Source: an uncultured Odoribacter sp. (GTDB lineage: Bacteria; Bacteroidota; Bacteroidia; Bacteroidales; Marinifilaceae). From it: a stretch of DNA of 64,000 nucleotides. The notes under the pieces were generated by a model. That model saw only the letters and a program-made list of their open reading frames with translations, was not told the DNA's origin and ran no database searches. Position numbers and translations under genes: made by a program. Below are positions 18,920-27,873 of this stretch, one piece after another (within the stretch, counting starts at the first letter, position 1; every line of letters starts with the position of its first letter). The stretch lies in assembly GCA_910588375.1 (NCBI GenBank), contig CAJUQA010000003.1:62001-126000 (forward strand), in the 5' to 3' direction.

Positions 18920-19034
18920 ATAGGAAAAACTCTATCCACTGTCGGTGGATATACAAATACCGTCAGCGGATGTACAAATTTCGACGGTGGATATATAAAT
19001 TTCGACGGTGGATTGAGTTTTAAGGCCGGTTTTA
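18920..19034. repeat. 21-bp-unit repeat element, copy A (core orientation 1)
   Basis: The core 18944-19006 is 63 bp made of three 21-bp units, flanked by ATAGGAAAAACTC on the left and GGATTGAGTTTT plus AAGGCCGGTTTTAT on the right. The same flanks, in the same orientation, occur at 53449-53565, but there the 63-bp core is the reverse complement (60 of 63 identical by eye). It lies between the RhuM and DUF1016 genes. Confidence 0.75.
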
Positions 19035-19045
19035 TGAAATTTATT

Positions 19046-20149
19046 CTATAATAACTTCTTCAATTCTTCAATATCTGGCAAGGCTCTACGAAGTCGTTCC
19101 GGCATATCTTCGGATGCATGGTAAGTAGCAACCCCCATCGGTTTGTTATAATCACGAACCGCAAACTCTACAAAAGTCTGATTCATCTCTCTACAAAGGA
19201 TTATTCCGATAGAAGGATTCTCATGCGGTTTTCTCACGTATGAATCCAATGCGGAAAGATAAGTATTCAGTTGCCCTAAATACGACATACGAAATTTTCC
19301 GGACTTCAATTCAACCGCTACCAAAGAATTGAGTTCCCGATTGAAAAACAACAAATCAATGAACATTTCTTCTTCTGCCACCTCAATACGGTATTGATTA
19401 CCTATAAAACTAAAATCCTGCCCAAAGGTCATAATAAACTTCTTCACGTTGGCAACGATGGCTTTTTCTATAACGTGTTCATTTATATCTTCTTCCCGCT
19501 CATCCAATTGTTCTATATTGATAAAGTCTAACAAGTAATCATCTTTAAAAGAACAGATAGCTTTAATTGCCTGTTTCGTATCGGGCAGTGTTTGGGCAAA
19601 ATTATTAGGCAATGCTCCCCGATGGTGGTAAAGGTCCGCTTTCAAATAATCCCTTAAAGTATATTTACTCCAATATCGAATGGCACATTCATGGATATAG
19701 AACAATCTTTCATCCAGACTTTTAGCTTTAGCTATAATTTCCGTATGATGACTGAAACCTATTGAAAGAAAATCACTCCTATTAAATTCGTCAGCCAGTG
19801 GCTGGCGAATTATGCTCAACAACAATTTTTCATTCAACACTAAATCATCAGCCAGTGGCTGACGATTTAAAACAGATTCCCATGCTTCATAAAAAATCCG
19901 CATATTCTTTATATTCGAAGCTGAAAAACCTCTTAATCCCGGCAGTTCTTTCTGCAACATCAAAGAAATCCGCTCTATCGCACCTTTACCCCAAAACCCT
20001 TTACGGGAGTTTTCCGAAACATACCGTCCAATGCCATAATACAAAGAGAGTTGTTCTTTATTCACTGATGCAGCAGCACGATACTGACTACGCAAGATAG
20101 CTTCCTTTATCGTTTTTACAGCTTCTATATAATTCTGAATTATATCCAT
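19046..20149 (-). CDS. DUF1016/YhcG-type PDDEXK nuclease domain protein
   Basis: 367 residues. The N-terminal DUF1016 part holds LSLYYGIGRYVSENSRKGFWGKGAI and LPGLRGFSASNIKNMRIFYEAW. The C-terminal YhcG part has a PDDEXK core: MFIDLLFFNRELNSLVAVELKSGKF with Asp and Glu-Leu-Lys as catalytic residues, then LGQLNTYLSALD. Members occur near restriction or mobile loci; the cellular role is unproven. The mid-part contains two near-identical insertions, NRQPLADDL and IRQPLADEF, 19 residues apart, encoded by near-perfect palindromes (19786-19810 and 19842-19868). Neighbours are RhuM and a repeat element on one side and the leader RNA on the other. Confidence 0.85.
   Translation of the reverse strand: MDIIQNYIEAVKTIKEAILRSQYRAAASVNKEQLSLYYGIGRYVSENSRKGFWGKGAIERISLMLQKELPGLRGFSASNIKNMRIFYEAWESVLNRQPLADDLVLNEKLLLSIIRQPLADEFNRSDFLSIGFSHHTEIIAKAKSLDERLFYIHECAIRYWSKYTLRDYLKADLYHHRGALPNNFAQTLPDTKQAIKAICSFKDDYLLDFINIEQLDEREEDINEHVIEKAIVANVKKFIMTFGQDFSFIGNQYRIEVAEEEMFIDLLFFNRELNSLVAVELKSGKFRMSYLGQLNTYLSALDSYVRKPHENPSIGIILCREMNQTFVEFAVRDYNKPMGVATYHASEDMPERLRRALPDIEELKKLL
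19786..19868. repeat. Two palindromic in-frame repeats inside the DUF1016 gene
   Basis: The core CAGCCAGTGGCTG occurs at 19792-19804 and 19849-19861, each within a longer imperfect palindrome. The copies are 57 bases apart (19 codons), so both encode QPLAD in the same frame. Confidence 0.7.
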
Positions 20150-20296
20150 TGTATTTCTATTTAAATGTAAATATACAAAATAATACAGAGAATCAACAAC
20201 GCCACTTCCAAAACTAATAAATTAAAAATGAAAAGATTAGGTTTTCAAGCACAATAAATATTAAACTATTTTAAAAAGAAACTTTCAACTTTTTCT

Positions 20297-20304
20297 TACC
20301 TTTG
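20297..20304 (+). promoter_or_regulatory. -7 box of structured leader, copy 1
   Basis: TACCTTTG matches TAnnTTTG and is placed so that transcription would begin at the base of the first hairpin. The same box occurs at the same position in copy 2 (53673-53680). Confidence 0.65.
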
Positions 20305-20546
20305 TTCCGCTATGATGAGAGTAAGCGTATTCCGTCATAGCGGACATATTTGATTTGAAGCGTTTAGTTTTATCCTTATATCGAAAACGACCAAAATTTC
20401 AGTATAACAAGGATAAACAGTACAAACGCTCACGTTTGCCGTATATATTTCCTATATACCCGGTTAGGCGTGGGTAACTGTTTATTTGTTATACGGGTGC
20501 TTGGTCGTACCTCGATATAGATAAACTAAAGTTCCCACGCTTTTTT
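20305..20546 (+). ncRNA. Structured leader RNA, copy 1, ending in a terminator-like hairpin
   Basis: No ORF. Predicted helices: P0 TCCGCTATGA 20306-20315 with TCATAGCGGA 20335-20344; P1 AGCGTTT 20359-20365 with AAACGCT 20424-20430, continued by TTATCCTT 20370-20377 with AAGGATAA 20409-20416; P2 GTATATA 20441-20447 with TATATAC 20453-20459; P3 GCGTGGG 20468-20474 with CCCACGC 20534-20540, extended by AACT/AGTT and GTTTAT/ATAAAC. The P1 loop pairs with the P3 loop at three places: TATATCGA 20377/TCGATATA 20512, ACGACCA 20387/TGGTCGT 20502, GTATAAC 20402/GTTATAC 20488. P3 is followed by TTTTTT. Copy 2 at 53681 retains every helix, several with different bases. No known RNA class was recognised. 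Confidence 0.75.
20468..20546 (+). terminator. Terminator-like hairpin P3 at the end of leader copy 1
   Basis: A long interrupted stem (20468-20485 with 20521-20540) followed by TTTTTTATT. The loop is large (35 bases) and pairs with the P1 loop, so it may be a conditional terminator. It lies 54 bases before the start codon. Confidence 0.6.
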
Positions 20547-20600
20547 ATTGTCATTAACCAGCCTTTCCGGGGACTTCAAGGTGCTAAGTAATTTTCGTGT

Positions 20601-23549
20601 ATGAAGAAATTATTTGGATGTGTCTGTGTGTGTCAAATCTTCTTGCCCGTGTTATTGTTGTTGTGTACAATTGCGGGCGTCAAAGCCAACAACATCCGTG
20701 TGGAGGGCAAAACGCGAGTCGTGAGTATCGTTAACGATACGGCTGTTATCGAAGTCACTCTCCGTTGGGACAACTCCTGGCGGGATGATTTCAACTGGGA
20801 TGCCGCTTGGGTGTTCTTCAAGTTCAAGAAACGGGGTCTGGAGAATGCGTGGCAGCATGCTTACCTTTCTTCTTCCGGTCATGTATTGAGTACTGCCGCC
20901 GGTAACGAGGGAGGCGGTTACGCTTACATGGTGGGAGCAAATGCCGGAAAAGTAAACGGATTGTATGTCATGCGTAATGGAATTTCAGAGGGGAATGTCA
21001 GTGTCCGACTACAGGCGAAATGGCCTCTTAACGGTACAGGACTTACTTCCGCGGATTTCGGTGACGCTCTGAACGGGATTTACGTTGCCGTCCATGCCAT
21101 TGAAATGGTATATGTTCCTTATGGGGCGTACTACTTGGGGGATGCTTCTTCTTACAAAAGTTTCGCAGTAGGTGATACGGCTGCCGTAGTCATTGACTCT
21201 GAAAATGCTTTGACCCTTTCTGCCAAGAACGGTATGCCGAATGTTTCCTTGGCAGCTTCCTACCCAAAAGGGTATGCGGGTTTTTACGTAATGAAATACG
21301 AAACAAGTCAGGAGCAGTATGTGGAGTTCCTTAATTCTCTGACCCTCGACCAACAGAAAGCGCGGGTTGCAAATAACAACTTTGCTACCATGCAAAGAGG
21401 GGATTATGTGTTTGGAGATTTGAAAAATCCAAGTTGTCGGAACGGTATCGTGTTTATCGAACAACGAAAAGCAAATTCCCCCGTCGTATTCGGTAACAAT
21501 CTGAATCCCTCAAACGACCTCTTCAGTACAGACGACGGTCAGACATTGGCTTGTAATTACATGAGCATCGAGGATATGATAGCGTATTGCAGTTGGAGTG
21601 GTTTACGTCCGATGAGTGAATTGGAATACGAAAAGGCGTGCCGCCGCTTCTATCCCCAAGTACCCGATAAAGGGGAATACGCCTGGAATACAAACAACGG
21701 AGTGAACCGTTTAAACGGATTGGGTGATTTAAATTACCGTGGAGACGAGAGGGAACAGGCATTGAGTTATTTAAAGAACGTAAACAGCGGTACAAGTAAT
21801 AGTATCAACGGACCCGTACGGTGCGGCTTGTTTGCTACGTCGGCTACGAATCAGACCCAGGCAGGTGCAACCTATTGGGCTGTTATGGAAATGAGCGGGA
21901 ATCTGAAAGAATTGTGCGCCAATGTAAATTATAGTAATTTGGACGGTGGCAGTTGCGGGACGGGAGTGTATAATGCCAATTTATGGGACAAGACGGCAAC
22001 GAAATACGGTGTGCGTGGCGGAGGCTTCTCTTCTCCCGATAGTTTATTACGAACTTCCGACCGCACGGAAGCAATGAATTACTTCACGACCATTACGCAG
22101 CGGGACAGTACGGTAGGATTCCGCGGAGTGTACAGTCTGTCAGGAATTAAAATCAATGGCGGTACTATCAAGAATACGGAAGATACGGCTTGTTGGTCGG
22201 GTACGGAAATTGCCAATATGCAGGAAGCATTTTGTCCCGACTTTTCCGATGTTCGTTTCCAATATAATTGGTACGTCAAGAAACCGGGGGAAGCAAAATT
22301 CGACATTATAGACAATGCCGTAGGAATAACCTTGAAATACGGACATTTCGAAAATAAAACAGCTTCCCCTGTTGTATATACATTTAAACGTATGGGCATT
22401 TGCGCTATGGGTGTGGCGGAAAGCAATGAAGTGACGGTAAAAGTCTTGCCGGAGCCGTTTGTAGCTTCCTCTTATACATTCAATCCTTGTCCTGTTGCGA
22501 TACCGCATCGGTGGACAGGATTACAAAAAGAGTGGCGAATTGTAGAAAATCCGGATGCCCTCATCGTGGAAGACGGAAGTAATCTTTTGGTTAATAACCT
22601 GACTGCTAACGGTGTATATACTTTAGAAGCCCAATTTGAAAAATGTCCAGATATTTTCACCACTCAAATCAATGTAACGAATACAGTGATTCTAACAGCT
22701 GCAACTACATATGGGTATACGGGTAAAGCACAATGTGTGGTATTGCCGGCAGGAAAATATAAAGTAGAGGCATGGGGAGCCCGGGGTGGAAATGTATCCG
22801 GGTCGGCCGGAGGTAAAGGCGGATATACTCAAGGCGAAATTTCTTTGAATAAACCGCGCAGTTTATATATTTATGTCGGACAAGCTGCTGGAGGGGGAGG
22901 AGGAGCAACAACCCGCGGTGCTACTTGGAATGGAGGGGGAAGTTCACAAAGTGGTTATTCCAATACCCATACGTCTGCTGGAGGGGGAGCTTCTGATGTA
23001 CGTATTGTATATGCAGCTTGGAATAATTTCCAAAGTTTAAAATCCCGCATTATGGTCGCAGCCGGAGGAGGGGGAGGAGTATATTGGACCGGAACTTCTT
23101 TGACCAGAAATCGTGCAGGTGGTGCAGGTGGCGGTCTAAATGGCGGTGTCGGAATCTTTTTACAAGATTCTCATCACGTATCTTCCACCAATGCAACGGG
23201 AGGTTCACAGACAGCAGGAGGACGTAGTAATAGAGGATTTGCCGGTTCTCCCAATGTAGGCCGTTTCGGAATAGGAGGAAACGGTACAAACTCTTGTGGT
23301 GCAGGAGGAGGATATTATGGCGGAGGGGGAGGAAAAGACTATGGTTATTGCATGTCTGCCGGAGCCGGAGGTTCATCATTTATTTCGGGATACAGTGGTT
23401 GCGATGCTGTTAGCGATTCTTCCACCTCTGGCAATATTATCCATACAGGACAACCCAATCATTATTCCGGATTGTTCTTTACCAACACATCCATGACGGC
23501 CGGTTCAAATTACGGCCACGGACAAGTACGGATTACACCGATGAATTGA
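20601..23549 (+). CDS. Giant secreted protein: FGE/sulfatase-modifying-factor fold plus ALK-type glycine-rich domain (paralogue 1)
   Basis: 982 residues with a signal peptide (about 1-29, ending VKA). Residues 30-160 are a conserved N-domain (WDNSWRDDFNWDAAWVFFKF). Residues about 165-510 form an FGE-sulfatase/C-type-lectin fold: GYAGFYVMKYETSQEQYVEFLN, CSWSGLRPMSELEYEKACR, AVMEMSGNLKELC, VRGGGFSSPDS, DSTVGFRG. The paired Cys of the active FGE site is not seen, so it is probably not an enzyme. A beta-rich link follows, then from about 700 a glycine-rich domain like that of ALK/LTK (GGKGGYTQGEI, LYIYVGQAAGGGGG, GGGASDVRIV, SRIMVAAGGGGG). A paralogue at 53971 shares the whole architecture and nearly identical first 57 coding bases. 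No lipobox or T9SS tail is seen. Confidence 0.85.
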   Translation: MKKLFGCVCVCQIFLPVLLLLCTIAGVKANNIRVEGKTRVVSIVNDTAVIEVTLRWDNSWRDDFNWDAAWVFFKFKKRGLENAWQHAYLSSSGHVLSTAAGNEGGGYAYMVGANAGKVNGLYVMRNGISEGNVSVRLQAKWPLNGTGLTSADFGDALNGIYVAVHAIEMVYVPYGAYYLGDASSYKSFAVGDTAAVVIDSENALTLSAKNGMPNVSLAASYPKGYAGFYVMKYETSQEQYVEFLNSLTLDQQKARVANNNFATMQRGDYVFGDLKNPSCRNGIVFIEQRKANSPVVFGNNLNPSNDLFSTDDGQTLACNYMSIEDMIAYCSWSGLRPMSELEYEKACRRFYPQVPDKGEYAWNTNNGVNRLNGLGDLNYRGDEREQALSYLKNVNSGTSNSINGPVRCGLFATSATNQTQAGATYWAVMEMSGNLKELCANVNYSNLDGGSCGTGVYNANLWDKTATKYGVRGGGFSSPDSLLRTSDRTEAMNYFTTITQRDSTVGFRGVYSLSGIKINGGTIKNTEDTACWSGTEIANMQEAFCPDFSDVRFQYNWYVKKPGEAKFDIIDNAVGITLKYGHFENKTASPVVYTFKRMGICAMGVAESNEVTVKVLPEPFVASSYTFNPCPVAIPHRWTGLQKEWRIVENPDALIVEDGSNLLVNNLTANGVYTLEAQFEKCPDIFTTQINVTNTVILTAATTYGYTGKAQCVVLPAGKYKVEAWGARGGNVSGSAGGKGGYTQGEISLNKPRSLYIYVGQAAGGGGGATTRGATWNGGGSSQSGYSNTHTSAGGGASDVRIVYAAWNNFQSLKSRIMVAAGGGGGVYWTGTSLTRNRAGGAGGGLNGGVGIFLQDSHHVSSTNATGGSQTAGGRSNRGFAGSPNVGRFGIGGNGTNSCGAGGGYYGGGGGKDYGYCMSAGAGGSSFISGYSGCDAVSDSSTSGNIIHTGQPNHYSGLFFTNTSMTAGSNYGHGQVRITPMN

Positions 23550-23556
23550 ATATAGA

Positions 23557-23598
23557 ATCCTCGAGAGTAAATGCAAATTTTCTCTCGAGGATATAATC
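23557..23598 (+). terminator. Terminator after paralogue 1
   Basis: ATCCTCGAGAG 23557-23567 pairs perfectly with CTCTCGAGGAT 23582-23592; loop of 14 bases, then ATAATCTTTTTT. It may also serve the convergent small gene on the other strand. Confidence 0.8.
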
Positions 23599-23623
23599 TT
23601 TTTTCAAGGATACGAATCAGATA

Positions 23624-23878
23624 TTACTTTTTGTCGGGACGGTTGACCAGGCCGACAAACCAAAGCAGGATAATGGCTCCCAATACAGAGGTGATAAGAC
23701 TTCCGACGATTCCGCCGGTGGAATAGAATCCGATAAGGCTGAACAGCCAACCTCCCAATACGCCGCCGATGATACCGATTATCATGTTGATCAAGATTCC
23801 GTATCCGCGTCCCCTCATGATTCTGCTTGCCACCCATCCGGCAACAAGTCCAATAAGAATATACCAAATAAACATCAT
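23624..23878 (-). CDS. GlsB/YeaQ/YmgE-family small membrane protein
   Basis: 84 residues with three hydrophobic segments (ILIGLVAGWVASRIMRG, IGIIGGVLGGWLFSLIG, LITSVLGAIILLWFVGLV) and the glycine-rich pattern of the transglycosylase-associated family. Members are small inner-membrane proteins often raised under stress; no enzymatic role is established. Ends with a charged tail (NRPDKK). Start at 23878 or the next Met 3 bases inside. It is convergent with the giant-protein gene. Confidence 0.85.
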   Translation of the reverse strand: MMFIWYILIGLVAGWVASRIMRGRGYGILINMIIGIIGGVLGGWLFSLIGFYSTGGIVGSLITSVLGAIILLWFVGLVNRPDKK

Positions 23879-23957
23879 AATTGTAATCTTTTTAGTTCAA
23901 CATAACCTATTTACTCGTTTTAGCGGGAAATGGTTACATTGCCCCTCAAAGAATACG

Positions 23958-25790
23958 TTATCGGGGTTCTTTCCAATCCCCGTGTTCCTGTATCAGTTGT
24001 TTCAACGCTTCTATGGCTTCTTCTTCCGGGACGGCGTTTCTCACCCGCTGCCGGCCTTTGTAAAGATTCACTTTCCCGTTGCCGGCTCCCACATAACCGT
24101 AATCCGCATCACCCATTTCGCCGGGACCATTGACCACACAGCCCATAATCGCTATCTTCAAGTGGTCCAGGTGGGCAAATGCCTGTTTGACTTTCGCCAC
24201 AGCTTCTTCCAGATTATATAATGTCCTGCCGCATCCGGGACAACTGACAAATTCCGTTTTGTAGCGGCGGACGCCTACGGATTGCAATATATTCCGGCTC
24301 AATTCCAATGCCGCACCCATTTCATCCGCCAATGTTACCCAAAAACCTGCGGCAAGGTTGTCCATAAAAAGTCCGCCGGTATGGGCTGCTATTTTTAAAC
24401 GCCCTTCTTCCCCCGCAGTGTCTTTTGCCCTCACAATCACCGGACATGTCTGTCCCGCCCGTCCTATCATCCGTCGATATTCATGATAATCGGCCGATTC
24501 CGGAGAGAGTACCAGGATGCCGTTTTTCTCTTTTAATATTTCCAATAGCTCCGCATCAATCTGTTCTTCCCTTTCCACTTCCACGAAGATATGCGCGGCC
24601 TCCGCGTTCCCATATCCTTTTTTCACCAAATCCACCGATACAAGAGGGCAGGCATTGCGATTATATACATGCGCCATTTCCAGATTTTCCCCCGGCACAA
24701 TCACTGTAATATTTTCCGGCAATTTGGTCAGCTCAGGTCCCAAGGCCTCTGTATAAATCATCTCAGGCGCTTTTCTTCCCGCTTGCAGCCGGGCTCCCGT
24801 AACAGGGTCTGTTTCCGGCTGCTGCACAAACCCCAAGCGCAACATCACCTCTTCATTCAATACCTCTACGGAAGAAATATCCGCCACAATGAAGGGTTTG
24901 ACATTTTCATTCCCCCGCCCGCTTCCGTTATACACAAATTCCGGACGACACAAGGCAACCAATTTGCGTGCTACCGGGATTTCGCATTCCGGCGCTTCCG
25001 TTAAAGACACCCGTATCGTATCACCGATGCCTTCATTCAACAAGCAACCGATGCCTGCTGCCGAGCGGATACGACCGTCCTCTCCTTCTCCCGCTTCCGT
25101 GACTCCCAAATGCAAAGGATAATTCATTCCTTCTTCCTGCATTGCCTGCACCAAGAGCCGAACAGCCTGAACCATCACACGGCAATCACTCGATTTCAGA
25201 GAAATCACGACATTACGGAAATCCACATCGCGACATACCCGCAGATATTCCATCGTTGCCTCTACCATTCCTGCCGGTGTATTTCCATAGCGGCTCATAA
25301 TCCTGTCGGACAATGAACCGTGATTCGTACCGATACGCACCGCTGTACCATATTGGCGGCAAACGTCCAGGAAGGCAACAAATTTCTCCCGTAAACGCGC
25401 TAACTCGGCTTTGTATTCTTCCTCCGTATAGGTAAGATTCTGAAAAGTGGCCCGTTTGTCGATGAAGTTGCCCGGATTGATACGCACCTTTTCCACGTAT
25501 TTGGCCGCCACGGCTGCCGCATCCGGATTGAAGTGTATGTCAGCAGAAAGCGGAATAGAATATCCCCGCCGATGCAATTCCTCCCGGATGTTCTTCAAGT
25601 TTTCCGCTTCTTTCACGCCCTGAGCCGTGATGCGTACCAACTGTCCCCCGGCTTCAATAATACGTATGGCCTGCTCCACACAAGCATTCGTGTCCATTGT
25701 CGAAGTGTTCAGCATCGACTGTACGACCACAGGCCGGTCATAAGACAGGATACAATCCCCGATTTTTACCGATATAGTTTCCCGGCGCAT
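23958..25790 (-). CDS. ispG: 4-hydroxy-3-methylbut-2-en-1-yl diphosphate synthase (IspG)
   Basis: 610 residues. Converts MEcPP to HMBPP in the MEP isoprenoid pathway, using a [4Fe-4S] cluster. N-terminal TIM barrel: VVVQSMLNTSTMDTNACVEQAIRI, PLSADIHFNPDAA, VRINPGNF, RIGTNHGSLSDRI, LHLGVTEAGEG, GIGDTIRVSLTEAPE. The C-terminal cluster domain has FVSCPGCGRTLYNLEEA and CVVNGPGEMGDADYGYVG. The extra middle domain (about 280-480) makes it the long, three-domain form known from plants and Bacteroidetes. ATG 25790 is chosen; the open frame upstream runs into the ligase gene. It begins 7 bases after the ligase stop, so the two are cotranscribed. Confidence 0.97.
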   Translation of the reverse strand: MRRETISVKIGDCILSYDRPVVVQSMLNTSTMDTNACVEQAIRIIEAGGQLVRITAQGVKEAENLKNIREELHRRGYSIPLSADIHFNPDAAAVAAKYVEKVRINPGNFIDKRATFQNLTYTEEEYKAELARLREKFVAFLDVCRQYGTAVRIGTNHGSLSDRIMSRYGNTPAGMVEATMEYLRVCRDVDFRNVVISLKSSDCRVMVQAVRLLVQAMQEEGMNYPLHLGVTEAGEGEDGRIRSAAGIGCLLNEGIGDTIRVSLTEAPECEIPVARKLVALCRPEFVYNGSGRGNENVKPFIVADISSVEVLNEEVMLRLGFVQQPETDPVTGARLQAGRKAPEMIYTEALGPELTKLPENITVIVPGENLEMAHVYNRNACPLVSVDLVKKGYGNAEAAHIFVEVEREEQIDAELLEILKEKNGILVLSPESADYHEYRRMIGRAGQTCPVIVRAKDTAGEEGRLKIAAHTGGLFMDNLAAGFWVTLADEMGAALELSRNILQSVGVRRYKTEFVSCPGCGRTLYNLEEAVAKVKQAFAHLDHLKIAIMGCVVNGPGEMGDADYGYVGAGNGKVNLYKGRQRVRNAVPEEEAIEALKQLIQEHGDWKEPR

Positions 25791-25797
25791 AATGATT

Positions 25798-27705
25798 TTA
25801 TTCTTTAAATAATTTTCTGATATTCTGTGTATTCCTCGTATTTTGTATATCTTTTCCCTCCGGGGTATAAATATAATCGAGTTCGTCTTTGTATAATTCA
25901 AGCACCTTGCGACGCACTATTTTGGCAGAGGAGTTAATCGTCCCGTCGCTTTCTTTTAAGGGCTCCGGCAAAATTGCCACCACGGCAGGCAACCACCGTT
26001 CCGGGAAAAGTCCTTCGTACTTCCCGCCCCGACGGAATTCCATCAGTTCCCGGTGGATTTTCATCAGCATCAACTTGTAGGTTTCCACCGTCCCCCATTC
26101 CGCTTTTTTCCTTTCCGCATATTCTTTTAAAGCGTATTTATTCGGAACTATCAATCCCGATGTATAAGGAGACTGGTTGTTGTAAAGCACACAAGCATCA
26201 ATATAAGGGGATTTTTCGACAATCGCCTCTTCTATTCCTTCGGGGCTGTATTTCTCTCCGTCATTGGCTATCAGCAATGATTTGAAACGTCCCAGGACAT
26301 ACAAAAATCCGTCTTTTCCCATATATCCCAGATCGCCGGTATACAGCCATCCGTCCCGCACGGTTTCAGCCGTCGAGGTTTCATTCCGCCAATATCCTTT
26401 CATCACATTCCCTCCGGAGATAACAATTTCACCGGTTTCGCCCGATTCGGCCTCTTTTCCTTCCTCTGTCAGAATTTTCAATGCCATCGGTCTGACTGGA
26501 ATGCCCGAGGAACCGAATTTATGTTTTAAAGGCGTGTTGGAACTGATAACGGGAGAAGCTTCCGACAGGCCATACCCTTGATACATCGGTATCCCCAAAG
26601 CCGAAAAATAGTTTTGCAATTCCACATCCAAGAGCGCACCGCCGCCAATGAAAAAATGGAGATTTCCGCCGAAAATTTTTCGAATCCGCTTGAATACCAT
26701 GGCATCAAAAAATCTGACCAAAGGATAAAGCAGGTATCTCCCACCTTTCGGCCCGTTTCTCTGTTCGCCATAATAGCGGTATGCCAGTTTCAAGCCCCCA
26801 TGATATAAGATGCGGACAAAAGCACCTTTCTTGCCTATCTCCGTTTCTATATTTTTTCTGAAGTTCCTGGCAATAGCGGGAACACTCAACAAGATATGAG
26901 GTTTGATTTCCCGGATATTGACCGGAATATTACGGAGACTTTCCATCGGAGAACGGCCGAAATCCACGGCCGCTACGGAAGCTCCGTTGTACATAAAGGA
27001 ATAGAGCCCCACCGTATGGGCAAAGCTGTGGTCCCAAGGCAGAAATAACAATATACGATAGTGTTGCGGTATGCGTATCAGAGAATCCGACTGGAGCACA
27101 TTGCTGACAAAATTGCCGTGGGTCAGCATGATTCCTTTCGGTTCTGCCGTCGTACCGGAAGTATAGATAATGTTCGCCACCTGTTCCGCCGAAATGGAAG
27201 AAAGCAGCTCATCGAGATTCCGGCTATAGTGCTCCAGCCAAGCTTTGCCATTTTCCACAAGGCTTTCCAAGGGGATATATCTTTTGTCCTCTCCCGTATC
27301 CGATGAAAAGACATAGATTTTCTCTACCGTTTCCAGTTCTCCGATAATCCGGGCTATCGTACGCATGTAATAGGTGGATACCATCAAAAAACGGCAACCG
27401 GAATGATTCAGACGGAATACCAATTCCTGTTCGTTCAGACGGATACTTAAAGGCACATTGATACCGCCGGCATACAATATTCCCAGTTCACAACACACCC
27501 AATCCGCACAACCTTCCGCCAACAAAGCTATCCGCTGTCCCTTTTTCAATCCGGCATGCAACAAGCCTCCCGCAATTTCCCTCACCCGCTTTTGCGTCTG
27601 TACATAAGTCCTCGCTTCGTATTTGCCCCCGATTTTCTCCCACAAATAAGGATTATCCGGATATTTAGCACAACTCTGCTCAAACAAATCTATAATCGTA
27701 TCCAT
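25798..27705 (-). CDS. AMP-forming long-chain acyl-CoA synthetase
   Basis: 635 residues of the ANL superfamily: P-loop-like motif NIIYTSGTTAEPKGIMLTHGN (about 180-200), YQGYGLSEASPVIS, the GWLYTGDLGYMGKDGFLYVLGRFK region and SLLIANDGEKYSPEGIEEAI, which includes the hinge and lysine region. It activates a fatty acid as acyl-AMP and transfers it to CoA, on the cytoplasmic side of the membrane. The order ligase then ispG with a 7-base gap points to one transcript. Chain-length preference cannot be read from the sequence. Confidence 0.9.
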   Translation of the reverse strand: MDTIIDLFEQSCAKYPDNPYLWEKIGGKYEARTYVQTQKRVREIAGGLLHAGLKKGQRIALLAEGCADWVCCELGILYAGGINVPLSIRLNEQELVFRLNHSGCRFLMVSTYYMRTIARIIGELETVEKIYVFSSDTGEDKRYIPLESLVENGKAWLEHYSRNLDELLSSISAEQVANIIYTSGTTAEPKGIMLTHGNFVSNVLQSDSLIRIPQHYRILLFLPWDHSFAHTVGLYSFMYNGASVAAVDFGRSPMESLRNIPVNIREIKPHILLSVPAIARNFRKNIETEIGKKGAFVRILYHGGLKLAYRYYGEQRNGPKGGRYLLYPLVRFFDAMVFKRIRKIFGGNLHFFIGGGALLDVELQNYFSALGIPMYQGYGLSEASPVISSNTPLKHKFGSSGIPVRPMALKILTEEGKEAESGETGEIVISGGNVMKGYWRNETSTAETVRDGWLYTGDLGYMGKDGFLYVLGRFKSLLIANDGEKYSPEGIEEAIVEKSPYIDACVLYNNQSPYTSGLIVPNKYALKEYAERKKAEWGTVETYKLMLMKIHRELMEFRRGGKYEGLFPERWLPAVVAILPEPLKESDGTINSSAKIVRRKVLELYKDELDYIYTPEGKDIQNTRNTQNIRKLFKE

Positions 27706-27873
27706 AGGTTCCCTCTCATCGTTCTGACAAAATTACAAAGAAATTCCCGTTTTACCGAATAGTATCTTTTTCCGGCAGAAATGCGCCTTCGGTTTCCCGT
27801 TGGCTATCCGTTTCAGGAAACTTTTACCGCCATGTTTACGTATAACCCGTTTCACAGTTTAATATTTGAGGCG

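Noticed and set aside
18920..19034. CRISPR array at the 21-bp repeats
   Set aside because: The units adjoin without spacers and there are only three; no cas gene is near.
20305..20546. Integron attC site, since the leader has paired but variable arms and a GTTAGGC
   Set aside because: GTTAGGC is absent in copy 2, there is no integrase, and the helices form a multi-part RNA plan with a promoter and terminator.
20601..23549. Giant proteins as functional sulfatase-maturing enzymes
   Set aside because: The active-site cysteines of FGE are not visible and the proteins are exported, while Ser-type sulfatase maturation needs a cytoplasmic radical-SAM enzyme.
23769..24221. Plus-strand ORF across the small membrane gene and ispG 3' end
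   Set aside because: It is the complement of two well-supported minus-strand genes and has no domain.
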